In this document: in pieces, positions 1-9,800 of the stretch
How the letters are laid out: the number at the start of each line of letters is the position of its first letter
Position numbering within the stretch: the stretch's first letter is position 1
DNA from: Aeromonas sp. RU39B
Lineage (GTDB): Bacteria; Pseudomonadota; Gammaproteobacteria; Enterobacterales; Aeromonadaceae
DNA length: 64,000 bases
NCBI RefSeq assembly: GCF_900156095.1
Contig: NZ_FTMJ01000008.1
Span: 62,001-126,000, forward strand
Reading direction: 5' to 3'
Made by a program: the position numbers and the translations under genes
Notes under the pieces: generated by a model
The model's input: the letters and a program-made list of their open reading frames with translations, nothing else
Told to the model about the DNA's origin: nothing
Databases searched by the model: none

Positions 1-1224
1 AGCAAAGAGTATCACGTTATTAGTGCTGAGTCGGGGGCCATAGCTCTTGATATCATGGAGCAGCAGACTGTGAATCTGATCGTGTCTGACATGCGGATGC
101 CACAGATGACCGGTGCTGAATTTCTTGGATTTGCTGCGCAAAAGCAACCGGATGCGTATCGTATTTTGATGACGGGTTATGCCGATCTTACCTCAACCAT
201 TTCTGCTATTAATAATGGTAAAATACACCGTTATATTCAAAAGCCTTGGGATAATCAATTGTTAGTCGAGTATGTAGAAGAGGGGCTTTCCTTATATCGG
301 CTAACTAGGGCTAATAAACTCCTCACTAAGAAGTTGAATGTTCAAAATAAACAATTGAAAGAGTTGAATGGTAACCTTGAGAAAATTGTGCAACAGCGAA
401 CTGCCGCCTTGCAAAAAGCCATGCAAGGTCTAAATGGCATGCTGCGCAAGCGTGAAGAAGAGCAGCGAGCTACGCTGGAGGTATTGTATAACATTATTAA
501 CAGTCACCCTTATCTGAGCGGAGATTTCGCTATCAAAGTGGGTGAGTCGTGTTACGATTTGGCTATCAAGCTCAATTTACCACCCCATATTGCGGCCATG
601 ATTGGAAAAGCTGGGCAGTTTTCTGAAATTGGTAAGGTATGTTTGACCAGTGGCGAATTAACAAGGTCTTTTGAAAAGCTTAATAATAATGAACGCGCGC
701 ACTACTATCAGCATGCCCAGTTTGCTGAGGATATATTGTCACCTGCTATTCATCTTCATGATATGGGGAAAATGATTGCCCAGCAATATACCCGTTACAG
801 TAGTGATCCGTTCCCCTTGGATGATGAGCACTATATTCAAACTGGCGCCCAGATCCTCTCCGTCTGTCGTGACTACTGGATGTTGACTCATGGTGATAAG
901 ACGGATATTGCCACCGACCAAAATAGTGTCGTCGGCGAGCTGAGAAAATATACCGGTACCAAATATCATCCCGACATCCTGGCGGTGTTTATCGAACTGC
1001 TCGTTGAGCAGCGGGGAGCTAAAAAACGTCAATTTGTGGAAGGGTTTACGATCGGTCAGTTGAAGTCGGGAATGGTGCTCAAGAGAAACGTCTATAGTAG
1101 CAAGATGATGCTGCTGTTACCGAAAGGGCACATGCTGACTGCTCATACCATCGAAAAACTGAATCATTATCAGCGGTGTCAGATAGAGCCAATCTTGGTG
1201 GATATCGAGCCGCAGACAGACTGA
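1..1224 (+). CDS. Response regulator with degenerate HD-type output domain (5' end missing)
   Basis: The reading frame is open from base 1, so the start lies upstream of the window. The visible part begins inside a receiver domain: the phospho-acceptor Asp sits in LIVSDMRMP (about visible residue 30) and the conserved Lys in IQKPWD. A basic coiled-coil linker follows (about residues 100-150). The C-terminal half resembles the HD/HD-GYP output fold (HLHDMGKM, then KYTGTKYHPDIL), but the HHE and GYP signatures of active cyclic-di-GMP phosphodiesterases are not readable. It may bind rather than cleave, or be an RpfG-like relic. It is followed at short spacing by a CheY-like receiver, a CheC-like protein and a histidine kinase, which suggests one signalling operon. 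Confidence 0.8.
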   Translation, partial: SKEYHVISAESGAIALDIMEQQTVNLIVSDMRMPQMTGAEFLGFAAQKQPDAYRILMTGYADLTSTISAINNGKIHRYIQKPWDNQLLVEYVEEGLSLYRLTRANKLLTKKLNVQNKQLKELNGNLEKIVQQRTAALQKAMQGLNGMLRKREEEQRATLEVLYNIINSHPYLSGDFAIKVGESCYDLAIKLNLPPHIAAMIGKAGQFSEIGKVCLTSGELTRSFEKLNNNERAHYYQHAQFAEDILSPAIHLHDMGKMIAQQYTRYSSDPFPLDDEHYIQTGAQILSVCRDYWMLTHGDKTDIATDQNSVVGELRKYTGTKYHPDILAVFIELLVEQRGAKKRQFVEGFTIGQLKSGMVLKRNVYSSKMMLLLPKGHMLTAHTIEKLNHYQRCQIEPILVDIEPQTD

Positions 1225-1260
1225 CCGCAGTACCAAGCCACTCAAGGGAGGCAGGCCACA

Positions 1261-1623
1261 ATGACCAGGATAACGATTGCAGACGACTCGATGCTGTCGA
1301 GGAAAGCACTCAGGAAAGCATTGCCCCCCGAGTGGGAAGTCGATATCTCTGAAGCCTGTAATGGTAAGGAGGCGTTGGCGGCCGTTGAGGATGGTCGCGC
1401 TGAAGTGCTGTTTCTTGATTTGACTATGCCTGAGCTCGATGGCTTTGAAGTGCTCAAGTTTCTCCACGACGTGCACTCCAAGACCGTGGTGATTGTAGTC
1501 AGTGCCGATATTCAACCCGAGGCCAGAAAGCTGGTGGATCAGTACGGCGCTTTTCGTTTTTTGCAAAAGCCAGCCAATGCCGAAGTGCTGCGTGAAACAC
1601 TGTTCGACATGGGGTTGATATGA
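1261..1623 (+). CDS. CheY-like single-domain response regulator
   Basis: A 120-residue stand-alone receiver domain with all core residues visible: acidic pair D8-D9, phospho-acceptor D53 in FLDLTMPELDG, S81 and K103. There is no output domain, so it should act by binding a target protein after phosphorylation. The start follows AAGGGAGG. Its stop overlaps the start of the CheC-like gene (ATGA), so the two are probably translated together. The neighbouring CheC-type phosphatase and histidine kinase are its likely partners. It could equally belong to a chemosensory side pathway rather than to the flagellar motor switch. Confidence 0.9.
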   Translation: MTRITIADDSMLSRKALRKALPPEWEVDISEACNGKEALAAVEDGRAEVLFLDLTMPELDGFEVLKFLHDVHSKTVVIVVSADIQPEARKLVDQYGAFRFLQKPANAEVLRETLFDMGLI

Positions 1624-2198
1624 ACTCTCTGGTGAATGAATATCAGCGCGACGCACTGCAAGAGCTGCTTAATATCTCTATGGGGCAGGCGGCAGATGCC
1701 TTGGCACGATTGATTGATGCCAAAATCAAACTATCCATTCCGAGGATCTCATCGGTCTCGCCGGAAGATTTCATTGCCATGATCCATGATGATCATAACT
1801 GGCGAACCCGACAGTCGTTCAATGGTGTTATCACTGGTGAAGTAATTAGTTTATTATCTAGAACTGGCTGTGAAGATATTGCTGAATTAATGGGGTATAG
1901 CGTGCCATTAAACAGTGTCACGTTGGAGGAGTTGTTACTCGAAGTCTCCAATATTCTGGCTGGGGCATGCCTGCGCGGATTTGCCGATCAGCTTGATATT
2001 GATACCAATCTCAGCATGCCCACCATGTTCAAGGCTGATAAATATCTCTGTATTGATAACTATCAATGGTCGACCACCTTGATGATGGAGGTGGATTTCA
2101 AGGTCGAACTGAGACAATTCGACTCCAAGATCATGATTTGCCTCGATACCAACTCGATTGCGCCCCTGATTGAGAGAATCAATCATCTGTTGGAGTAG
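1620..2198 (+). CDS. CheC/CheX-type chemotaxis phosphatase
   Basis: A 192-residue protein with the twin signature of the CheC family: D11-x3-E15-x2-N18 near the N-terminus, and a second copy around E104-E108-N111 followed by ILAGACLRG. In this family these residues dephosphorylate CheY-P. Both centres look intact. It overlaps the upstream CheY-like gene by four bases and lies just before a histidine kinase, so it probably resets the phosphorylated receiver encoded immediately upstream. The family is common next to receiver and kinase genes outside the main che cluster. Confidence 0.85.
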   Translation: MNSLVNEYQRDALQELLNISMGQAADALARLIDAKIKLSIPRISSVSPEDFIAMIHDDHNWRTRQSFNGVITGEVISLLSRTGCEDIAELMGYSVPLNSVTLEELLLEVSNILAGACLRGFADQLDIDTNLSMPTMFKADKYLCIDNYQWSTTLMMEVDFKVELRQFDSKIMICLDTNSIAPLIERINHLLE

Positions 2199-2205
2199 TG
2201 CTCTC

Positions 2206-3486
2206 ATGGATGCGGTATTGCAACAACAGATTATGGATGAGCTTCCCCTAGGTGTGTGCGTAGTGGACGAGGCATCATGTGTGGTGTTCATGAACAAGTT
2301 TTTCCTAGGTCATCTGGGTAAGAGCAGTGAAGAGGTGCTTAACCGCGATATCAAGGAGATGTTTCCGGAGGCGGCCTCCATTCTCAGCAAGAAAATTCGC
2401 AGCGTACTGGTTCTTGGCAACTCGACGTTCTCCTATTGGGAGCATAATCCCCACGTTTTTGATTTCGCCAGCAGTCGACCTATTACAGGACGAGATCATC
2501 AGCTTTTTCAGAATATCGAATTTCGCCCTTTCAAGATTGATTCCAGCAAGGTCAATGCGGTCTGTATTCTGGTTCATGATGTCACCGAGTTGGCCGGTAT
2601 TTACAACGACCGTAGTGAATTGACCGAGCGGCTGGAGCGTGAACATGCTGCGTTGCAAGAGCTAAACAAGAAACTGGAAAATGCGCAGAACCAGTTGCTG
2701 CAGAACGAAAAAATGGCAGCAATAGGTCAGTTGGCAGCTGGCGTTGCGCATGAAATCAACAATCCGATCGGCTTTGTCAATTCGAACCTGCAGTCCTTAA
2801 ATGATTACCTTAAGAAGATCATGCAATTGCTGGTTTTTTATCACAAGGTTGTTAGTAAGGGTGAGGAGAAGTATCAGGCGCTGGAAGTCGATATGCGAAA
2901 AAAAATGCAATTCGACTTCATTGAAAATGACATTATGGAGCTTCTTTCTGAATCCATTGAAGGTATTGAGCGAGTTGCTGCGATTGTCTCAAATTTAAAA
3001 GCCTTCTCTCACGTTGATAACAGTGAATGGAAATTCAACAGCGTTGTCGATGGAATGGAAAATACCATCAAGATTGCCATGAATCAGATTAAAAACAAAG
3101 CCCAGATTCACCGTGATTATCAGGATGGCATTCCGGAAGTGTACTGCCAGGTGATGCAGATTAATCAGGTGTTTCTGAATGTATTGATCAACGCAGTGCA
3201 GGCTATTGAAGGCTATGGTGATATCTTCATCCGGATCTATCAAGAAGATCAGCATGTCTGTATCGCTGTCCGCGATACCGGTTGTGGCATTGACTCCGAC
3301 AACTTGAACCGGATCTTTGAGCCCTTTTTCACGACTAAACCGGTCGGAACGGGTACCGGACTTGGTCTTTCACTCTCTTACAGCATTATCAAAAAGCATC
3401 ACGGCGATATTCGGGTGACCTCCGAGCCGGGTGTGGGCACCACCTTTACCATCGAGTTGCCTGTCGAAGCGCCAGCCGCACCCTGA
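2206..3486 (+). CDS. PAS-domain sensor histidine kinase
   Basis: A 426-residue cytoplasmic kinase. An N-terminal PAS-like sensor (about residues 8-130, LGVCVVDEASCVVF) is followed by a coiled coil, a HisKA dimerisation domain with the phospho-acceptor H182 in VAHEINNP, and a HATPase domain with N-box NAVQAIEG, G1 DTGCGID, F-box EPFFTTK and G2 GTGTGLGLS. No transmembrane segment is visible. I chose the ATG at 2206, which has GGAG ten bases upstream, over an upstream in-frame ATG (2170) lying inside the preceding gene. It closes the apparent receiver / CheC / kinase operon. Confidence 0.9.
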   Translation: MDAVLQQQIMDELPLGVCVVDEASCVVFMNKFFLGHLGKSSEEVLNRDIKEMFPEAASILSKKIRSVLVLGNSTFSYWEHNPHVFDFASSRPITGRDHQLFQNIEFRPFKIDSSKVNAVCILVHDVTELAGIYNDRSELTERLEREHAALQELNKKLENAQNQLLQNEKMAAIGQLAAGVAHEINNPIGFVNSNLQSLNDYLKKIMQLLVFYHKVVSKGEEKYQALEVDMRKKMQFDFIENDIMELLSESIEGIERVAAIVSNLKAFSHVDNSEWKFNSVVDGMENTIKIAMNQIKNKAQIHRDYQDGIPEVYCQVMQINQVFLNVLINAVQAIEGYGDIFIRIYQEDQHVCIAVRDTGCGIDSDNLNRIFEPFFTTKPVGTGTGLGLSLSYSIIKKHHGDIRVTSEPGVGTTFTIELPVEAPAAP

Positions 3487-3664
3487 CCTGACTCTGTTGC
3501 CTGTTTGAATATCGACGAGCTATAGGTCTAACTTATTGATATTAAAGTTTATATATCTTTGGTCGTTAAGTAGTAGTCAGTCACTCGGTCTGGTTCTGTA
3601 TGGCCCTGAGCCGATGGCCCGTGCTGTGAAAACAGGTCTGGTGTATCGGCTAAGGGAAGAGCAT

Positions 3665-5653
3665 ATGTCGTCAAACGAGCTCGAGTTGTGGCGAGAGGCA
3701 TTACGTAACCATCCCAAGGGATTGATGGTTAATGTCGGAGCGACACTGGGCGTCGGGGTAATACTGAGCAAGGCACCAACTTGCTGGGTGTGGGCATGGC
3801 TGCTGGTCTCTCTGTCGCTGACCGTATTGCGTTTTACCGGTTATCTGGTTTTCTGGCGCGCACTGAACCGTAATGCGGTTACCAGGTGGCATCAGCCATT
3901 AATGGAAATCGGGGTGCTGACATCAGGATTTATCTGGGCTTCTCTGGCATGGTGGGGGATCCCTTATTTCCAAGGGGATGAGCAGTTTACCATTCTGGTG
4001 ATTCTCTCCGCGCTGGCTGGCGGAGCTACGGGAACCTTGGCTCCCTTGGCGCTCACCGGCACGCTGTATACCTTGCTGATGATCATTCCGGCCTGTCTGC
4101 AGCTGGTATTTATCGGAGGCACCGACAATCTCAGCCTCGCTATCCTCGGTGCCATTTTTGCTTGGGTGATGGCCAGTACCCATCGCAGCAACCATGAGCT
4201 GCTGGCCCGCACCATCTCGCTGGCCCGTGATAAACAAGATCTGATTGAAGAGCTCTCCAGCTCGACCGACAAACTGACCAGAGCCAATGTGAATCTTGAA
4301 GAGCGGGTGGAAGAGCGCACCAAGGCGTTGGCCCATTCGGCCAATCATGACCTGCTGACCGGGCTGCTCAACCGTCGGGGCGTCTTGCAAGAGGAGGAGC
4401 GGTCAGCGCAGCCGGGTGAGCACTCCCTGCTGGTGCTTTTTATCGATCTGGATCGCTTCAAGCAAATTAATGATGGACTGGGCCACGATTGGGGTGATGT
4501 AGCGTTGCAAGCGGTCGCGTCGCGGCTGCAAGAGTGTGTCAGCCAATTGGCACTCACCTGCGCGCCAGTGCATTGCCGGATTGGTCGCTGGGGTGGTGAT
4601 GAATTTCTGTTGGTGTTGACCGGCCCGTTTGATGAGCAGCCGGTATGCGCCGAATGGATTGAGTCGTTGCAAAGGCGTCTTTGCGAGCCTTATGAAGCAC
4701 AGGGCCGCATACTCTCGCTCGGTGCTTGTATCGGCGTCGCCCAGACGCCTTTTGGCAGCCAGCTTCCTCTGAATCAGACTATTGCCTGGGCAGACATGGC
4801 GGCGGGGGAGGCCAAACGGCAAGGGCGTGGTCGGATTGTGCACTTTAGCGACACCCTGTTGCAGCGCCAGCGCCGCAAACTCAACCTGCTGGGACAGCTG
4901 GCCCATGCCCATCAGGATGGCAGCTTACAGCTGCTATTTCAGCCGCTGGTGGATGCCAAAACCCGTCTGGTGGTGTCCTATGAGGCGTTGCTGCGCTGGA
5001 ACTGCCCCGGGCTTGGCCCCATCTCGCCTGCCGAGTTTATCCCTCTGGCCGAAGAGTCTGACCACATTCTATTACTGGGCGAGTGGGCACTGCAGGCTGC
5101 CTGCATGCAGGCAGCCAGTTGGCCCGGTGCACATCCACCCAAGGTGGCGGTGAATACCTCGCTACGCCAATTGGTGGAAACAGATCGCTTCTGCCGCTTT
5201 CTGGATAATCTGTTGGCCCAGAGCCAGTTGCCTGCTTCCCGTCTGGTTATTGAAGTGACGGAGAGTATTTTTGATGAGCACAATCTGACCAGAACGCTGG
5301 AGACCTTGCGTTATCTGCGTCAGCGCGGAATTGAAATCCATCTGGATGATTTTGGGACCGGTTATTCGTCGTTGGCTCGGTTACACGACTTTCCACTGCA
5401 TGCGATCAAGATAGACAAACACTTTGTCTGGTCACGCGATGAGCGTTCGGTGGCGGTCATTGAAGGGGCACTACTGATTGCTCACCGTTTTGGGCTGCGG
5501 GTTATTGCAGAAGGAATTGAGCAGCTGGAGCAAGCTGATCGGTTGGCGACATTAGGAGTGGATGAGCTGCAGGGATACTACTTTGGTTACCCTCGTCCGG
5601 AACTGGTCCATAACGAGTTGACCCTGCAGCTGGAGGGCACGAGTCGCAGCTAA
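3665..5653 (+). CDS. Membrane GGDEF-EAL cyclic-di-GMP signalling protein
   Basis: A 662-residue protein. About six hydrophobic segments fill residues 15-185 (MASE-like sensor), then a coiled coil. A GGDEF domain follows with its signature intact (RWGGDEFLLVL, about residue 308), then a full EAL domain (YEALLRW about residue 439, DDFGTGYSS, KIDKHF, IAEGIEQ). All catalytic EAL residues appear present, so phosphodiesterase activity is likely; cyclase activity is possible. The ATG at 3665 has AAGGGA just upstream and is preferred to an in-frame ATG 129 bases earlier. It may set the switch between motility and biofilm growth. Confidence 0.9.
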   Translation: MSSNELELWREALRNHPKGLMVNVGATLGVGVILSKAPTCWVWAWLLVSLSLTVLRFTGYLVFWRALNRNAVTRWHQPLMEIGVLTSGFIWASLAWWGIPYFQGDEQFTILVILSALAGGATGTLAPLALTGTLYTLLMIIPACLQLVFIGGTDNLSLAILGAIFAWVMASTHRSNHELLARTISLARDKQDLIEELSSSTDKLTRANVNLEERVEERTKALAHSANHDLLTGLLNRRGVLQEEERSAQPGEHSLLVLFIDLDRFKQINDGLGHDWGDVALQAVASRLQECVSQLALTCAPVHCRIGRWGGDEFLLVLTGPFDEQPVCAEWIESLQRRLCEPYEAQGRILSLGACIGVAQTPFGSQLPLNQTIAWADMAAGEAKRQGRGRIVHFSDTLLQRQRRKLNLLGQLAHAHQDGSLQLLFQPLVDAKTRLVVSYEALLRWNCPGLGPISPAEFIPLAEESDHILLLGEWALQAACMQAASWPGAHPPKVAVNTSLRQLVETDRFCRFLDNLLAQSQLPASRLVIEVTESIFDEHNLTRTLETLRYLRQRGIEIHLDDFGTGYSSLARLHDFPLHAIKIDKHFVWSRDERSVAVIEGALLIAHRFGLRVIAEGIEQLEQADRLATLGVDELQGYYFGYPRPELVHNELTLQLEGTSRS

Positions 5654-5763
5654 TCGTCGAGCGGCTCGGAGAGATCGACGATATCCAGATGCACTTCTGC
5701 CAAGGATTCGTCTTGGTCAGCGGTGTTGTCATCAGCGGCTACGGGTGTCATTTGCTGTTGCAT
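5650..5763 (-). CDS. Possible 37-residue acidic small protein
   Basis: This short minus-strand frame starts at an ATG with a good Shine-Dalgarno (GAGG, nine bases upstream). It encodes a very acidic peptide with a run of Asp and Glu ending in SEPLDD. Its stop overlaps the end of the convergent GGDEF-EAL gene by four bases. I do not recognise a family. The ribosome binding site and biased composition argue for a real gene; the small size and lack of a known relative argue against it. Confidence 0.35.
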   Translation of the reverse strand: MQQQMTPVAADDNTADQDESLAEVHLDIVDLSEPLDD

Positions 5764-5928
5764 GTGAGCTTGCCTCATTACTGAAACGGAGCAAGCCGGT
5801 GGGAGAATCCATGTTCCATCGGGCCATCCTGAGGCCCATTCCGGCAAAAAGTGCGCGAAGGGTAATGAACGGAGCTTAAAGAGTCAACTGATACTGTATG
5901 AAAAACACACTGGTTTGACCACAAACAA

Positions 5929-5956
5929 AAAAGCCTTGTCGTGAGACAAGGCTTTT
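5929..5956 (-). terminator. Rho-independent terminator of tRNA-Pro
   Basis: A perfect 12-bp inverted repeat (AAAAGCCTTGTC / GACAAGGCTTTT) with a four-base loop, followed on the minus strand by more T residues. It lies 13 bases beyond the 3' end of the tRNA gene. Confidence 0.85.
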
Positions 5957-5969
5957 AAGCGGGGAATAA

Positions 5970-6046
5970 TGGTCGGCGTGAGAGGATTTGAACCTCCGAC
6001 CCCTGACACCCCATGACAGTGCGCTACCTGGCTGCGCTACACGCCG
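5970..6046 (-). tRNA. proL: tRNA-Pro (anticodon GGG)
   Basis: The 77-base cloverleaf reads clearly on the minus strand: acceptor CGGCGTG / CACGCCG, D arm GCGC-AGCCAGGTA-GCGC, anticodon loop ATGGGGT with anticodon GGG, T arm GGAGG-TTCAAAT-CCTCT, discriminator A and an encoded CCA end. It decodes CCC and CCU. The anticodon stem has a T-T mismatch, which the E. coli proL tRNA also shows. It is a single gene with its own promoter and terminator. Confidence 0.97.
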
Positions 6047-6074
6047 ACAACGTCAGACTGAGCTGACGGGAGGC

Positions 6075-6103
6075 AGTCTAATGAGGGCAGCCAGGCACTG
6101 CAA
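6075..6103 (-). promoter_or_regulatory. sigma70 promoter of tRNA-Pro
   Basis: On the minus strand, TTGCAG (-35) and TAGACT (-10) are separated by 17 bases. The -10 ends 29 bases before the tRNA and is followed by a GC-rich discriminator, as in stringently controlled tRNA promoters. Confidence 0.7.
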
Positions 6104-6123
6104 GTCCTTTTTTATCAGCATGA

Positions 6124-6798
<675 letters not shown>

Positions 6799-6890
6799 GT
6801 CCGTTTTTTTCTCTTAAATGACAACAAGGGTCGAGTCGCGCCGCCTTTACCGCTAAAATAGTTCCTTTTACGAAGTCTGGATCCTGATTC

Positions 6891-9800
6891 GTGTCACGCC
6901 TCTCCTCACTGCAATACGACATCCTGACCACCCTGCTGGTGCGCCGCCCTCTCTCCACGACCCGTCTGGTTGGCCTGTTTCCGGGCTGCGCAGACGCTTT
7001 GGCCGAGTTGGTTGAACTCGAACTGGTGCGTGAGCGCGGAGAAGGGGTGTGGGCGATTGCTGCAGAGGGCGTGCTTGTTTTGGTGCTGGCAATTCGCGCC
7101 GGACGTCTGAGCGCGCCGGCCTGGCCCGAGTCACTGGATTGGCTGGCCAGCCTGCTGTCACCGGTGATGGCTATTCCGGCCAATCTGCCTCATACCCTGC
7201 TCGAGTTACTCGAGGTGCCACAAGCCATGCAGTTGCTGGCCGGCTCTTCTAGCGATTGGCAGCTGTTGATGATTGATTACTGGTCTGCCATGGCGCTGTT
7301 GGAAGGACACGCACCCGAGATTGACAGTGCGCTGTTGGATGCGTCCGCCAGCGCCCGTCTGGCGCTTTGGCAGTCAGAGGCCCAGTGGTGGCTCGGCAAT
7401 GCGCCATCGCTTGGTCACTGGGATGCGTTTTCGCGTCTGTGGCAGCCCGAGCAGCTCTCATTGGAAGGTGTGCTCACCATCGGACAATCGCAGCCTGCCG
7501 ATGTCATCTTCTCCACCTTGGTTTGGTTGGGGATTGTGCAGCAGCACGATCCGGCCTTGGCCGCCCGCGAGCGGAAAAATCTGTTGCGAAGCTGCCGGCA
7601 TCAGGCCGCGCTGGCCGATGCGCTGCGCCAATGGGATGGCGAGCGCCACTCGGTGGGCCTGTTCGAGATGCTGCAATTGCCGGCTGATGAAGTTTTTTGG
7701 GGACATCTGTGGATTGATCTGTGCGCCCTCAGTCGCCACGGCGATAGCAGCGCGGCGCTGCAGACCCTGCGGCGCTGGTCCCTTGATGAGTGGCTCGATA
7801 GCGCTCCCCGTCATCGTCTGATGGCGCTGTGCCAGGACCTGCTGCGTCTGTTGGTGGGACGGCCGGTGGTCCATGGCCCACTGGCCGGGCTGGAAACATG
7901 GCAAGATGATGAGGAGCCGGCCAAGCCGGCAGGTTGGCTCAACTGGCTGCAAGGGCTTGGGCGCAGTGCCAATGCTGGGAAAATTAAAGAGCGGCTGATC
8001 TGGGGTTTGCAAGCTGACGGTCCGCTGCTGGAGTGCCGCATTCAGAAACTCGGGGTTAAAGGCGAGTGGACCGCAGGGCGGCGCATTGATGTGGCGCTGG
8101 TGGCCACTCAGTTTCCGACCCTGCTTGATGAGCAGGATTGGGCACTGCTCAAGCAATATGGCAAAGAGTCGCGCGACTGGTCACACGCATTCTGGTCGCA
8201 GCTCGCCGCCCATCCACGACTGTTCAATCATCAGGGGCAACGTCTGCAGTTAGCGCTGACCCAGCCGCTGCTCTATCTGGGGGCAACCGGTGAGATCAAG
8301 CTGTATCCCGAAGTGAGCGATGCCGCGCGCATCGTGCCGCTGACGTCAGATCTTTGGCAGGTGGTGCGCTTGCCCGAGACCCTGGCTGAGCTGTTGCCGC
8401 CCGAGCGCCACTGTGAACCGGCTGCGTTGCCGGCACTGGCTGCCCGCCTTGGTGAGATGGCCGATGTGCACTGGTGCGCTGAACTGGCATCTTTGGGTGG
8501 CAATGCCCGACTCGCGCCCTGGCCGGGGCAACCCGGTGTGCAACTGGATTGGCGCAAGGGAGAGCTGACCCTCTCGTTTGTCACCCTGGGTGAGGGGACG
8601 CCGAACCTGCCTTTGGCGCATGGGGATGCGGTGGTGCGTCAGGATGTTCGCAGCGCCGATTACTGGCAGCGTGACCTGCTCGCCGAGCGTGAGGCGTGGC
8701 GTGATATGTGCGGCCGTCTGGGACTCGACACGCTGCAGCTTAGCTGGCGTCTGGAAGAGGCGCCTGCGCTGGAGTTTTTAAGCCAGCTACCGCATTGGGT
8801 TGCGCTTGGTATCCACATCTATTGGCATGAAGAGAGCCAGCGGCTGCGCTCGCTCGATGAGGCGACGCTGAGCCTGCGTATTGAGCAGCGGCAGGAGTGG
8901 TTTGCCCTGGAAGGCTCGGTCGCACTGGATGAGCATCAGGTGCTCGACCTGCGTCTATTGTTGCGTCAATTTCGGCCCGGTCAGAAGACGGTGCTGCTCG
9001 ACGAGCAGACCAGCGTCATCATCAGTGACAAGCTCTCCGAGCGTCTTACCCTGCTTGGCGCCATGCTCGATGAAGAGCAGCGCATTTCACGGCGCTTGGC
9101 CTATCCGCTGATGCGCCTGCTTGGTGCCATCTCGACCGAGGGTGATGATGCCTGGCACCACCTTGAGCAGGAGTGGCAGCAGAAGATTGAATGCCCTGCC
9201 GAGCTGATGGCGGGGCTGCGTGACTATCAGCGCGATGGCGTTAACTGGATGGCGACCCTGGCCCAGCATGGCTTTGGTGCCTGCCTGGCCGATGACATGG
9301 GACTCGGTAAAACCCTGCAAGCTCTGACGGTATTACGCCTGCGGGCCTCGCAAGGGCCTGCATTGGTGGTGGTGCCCAAGTCAGTGCTCACCAACTGGCA
9401 GGAAGAGGCCCAACGCTTTGCGCCAGAGCTTGAGGTTGTCACCCTCGATCAGGCTTATGGCTGCGCACAGCGGATCCGCGATGCGCGAGCGGGTCAGCTG
9501 GTGCTGATCAACTACGGCTTGCTGCCAAGTTTGTCAGAGGCCCTCAAAACGGTGACCTGGACTTCGCTGGTGATCGATGAGGCCCAGCAGATAAAAAATG
9601 CCGGTACTCAGCGCGCCAAGATCCTGACCCAGCTCGACGGCCAATTTCGTCTCGCGCTCTCCGGCACGCCGGTGGAGAACCACCTCGGTGAGCTGTGGAG
9701 CCTGTTTGCCTTTATCAACCCGGGCATGCTTGGCAGTCAGCGGGATTTCAAGCGCCGCTTTGGCCGCGCCAGCCGCGAGCCGCAGCATATGGCCATGCTG

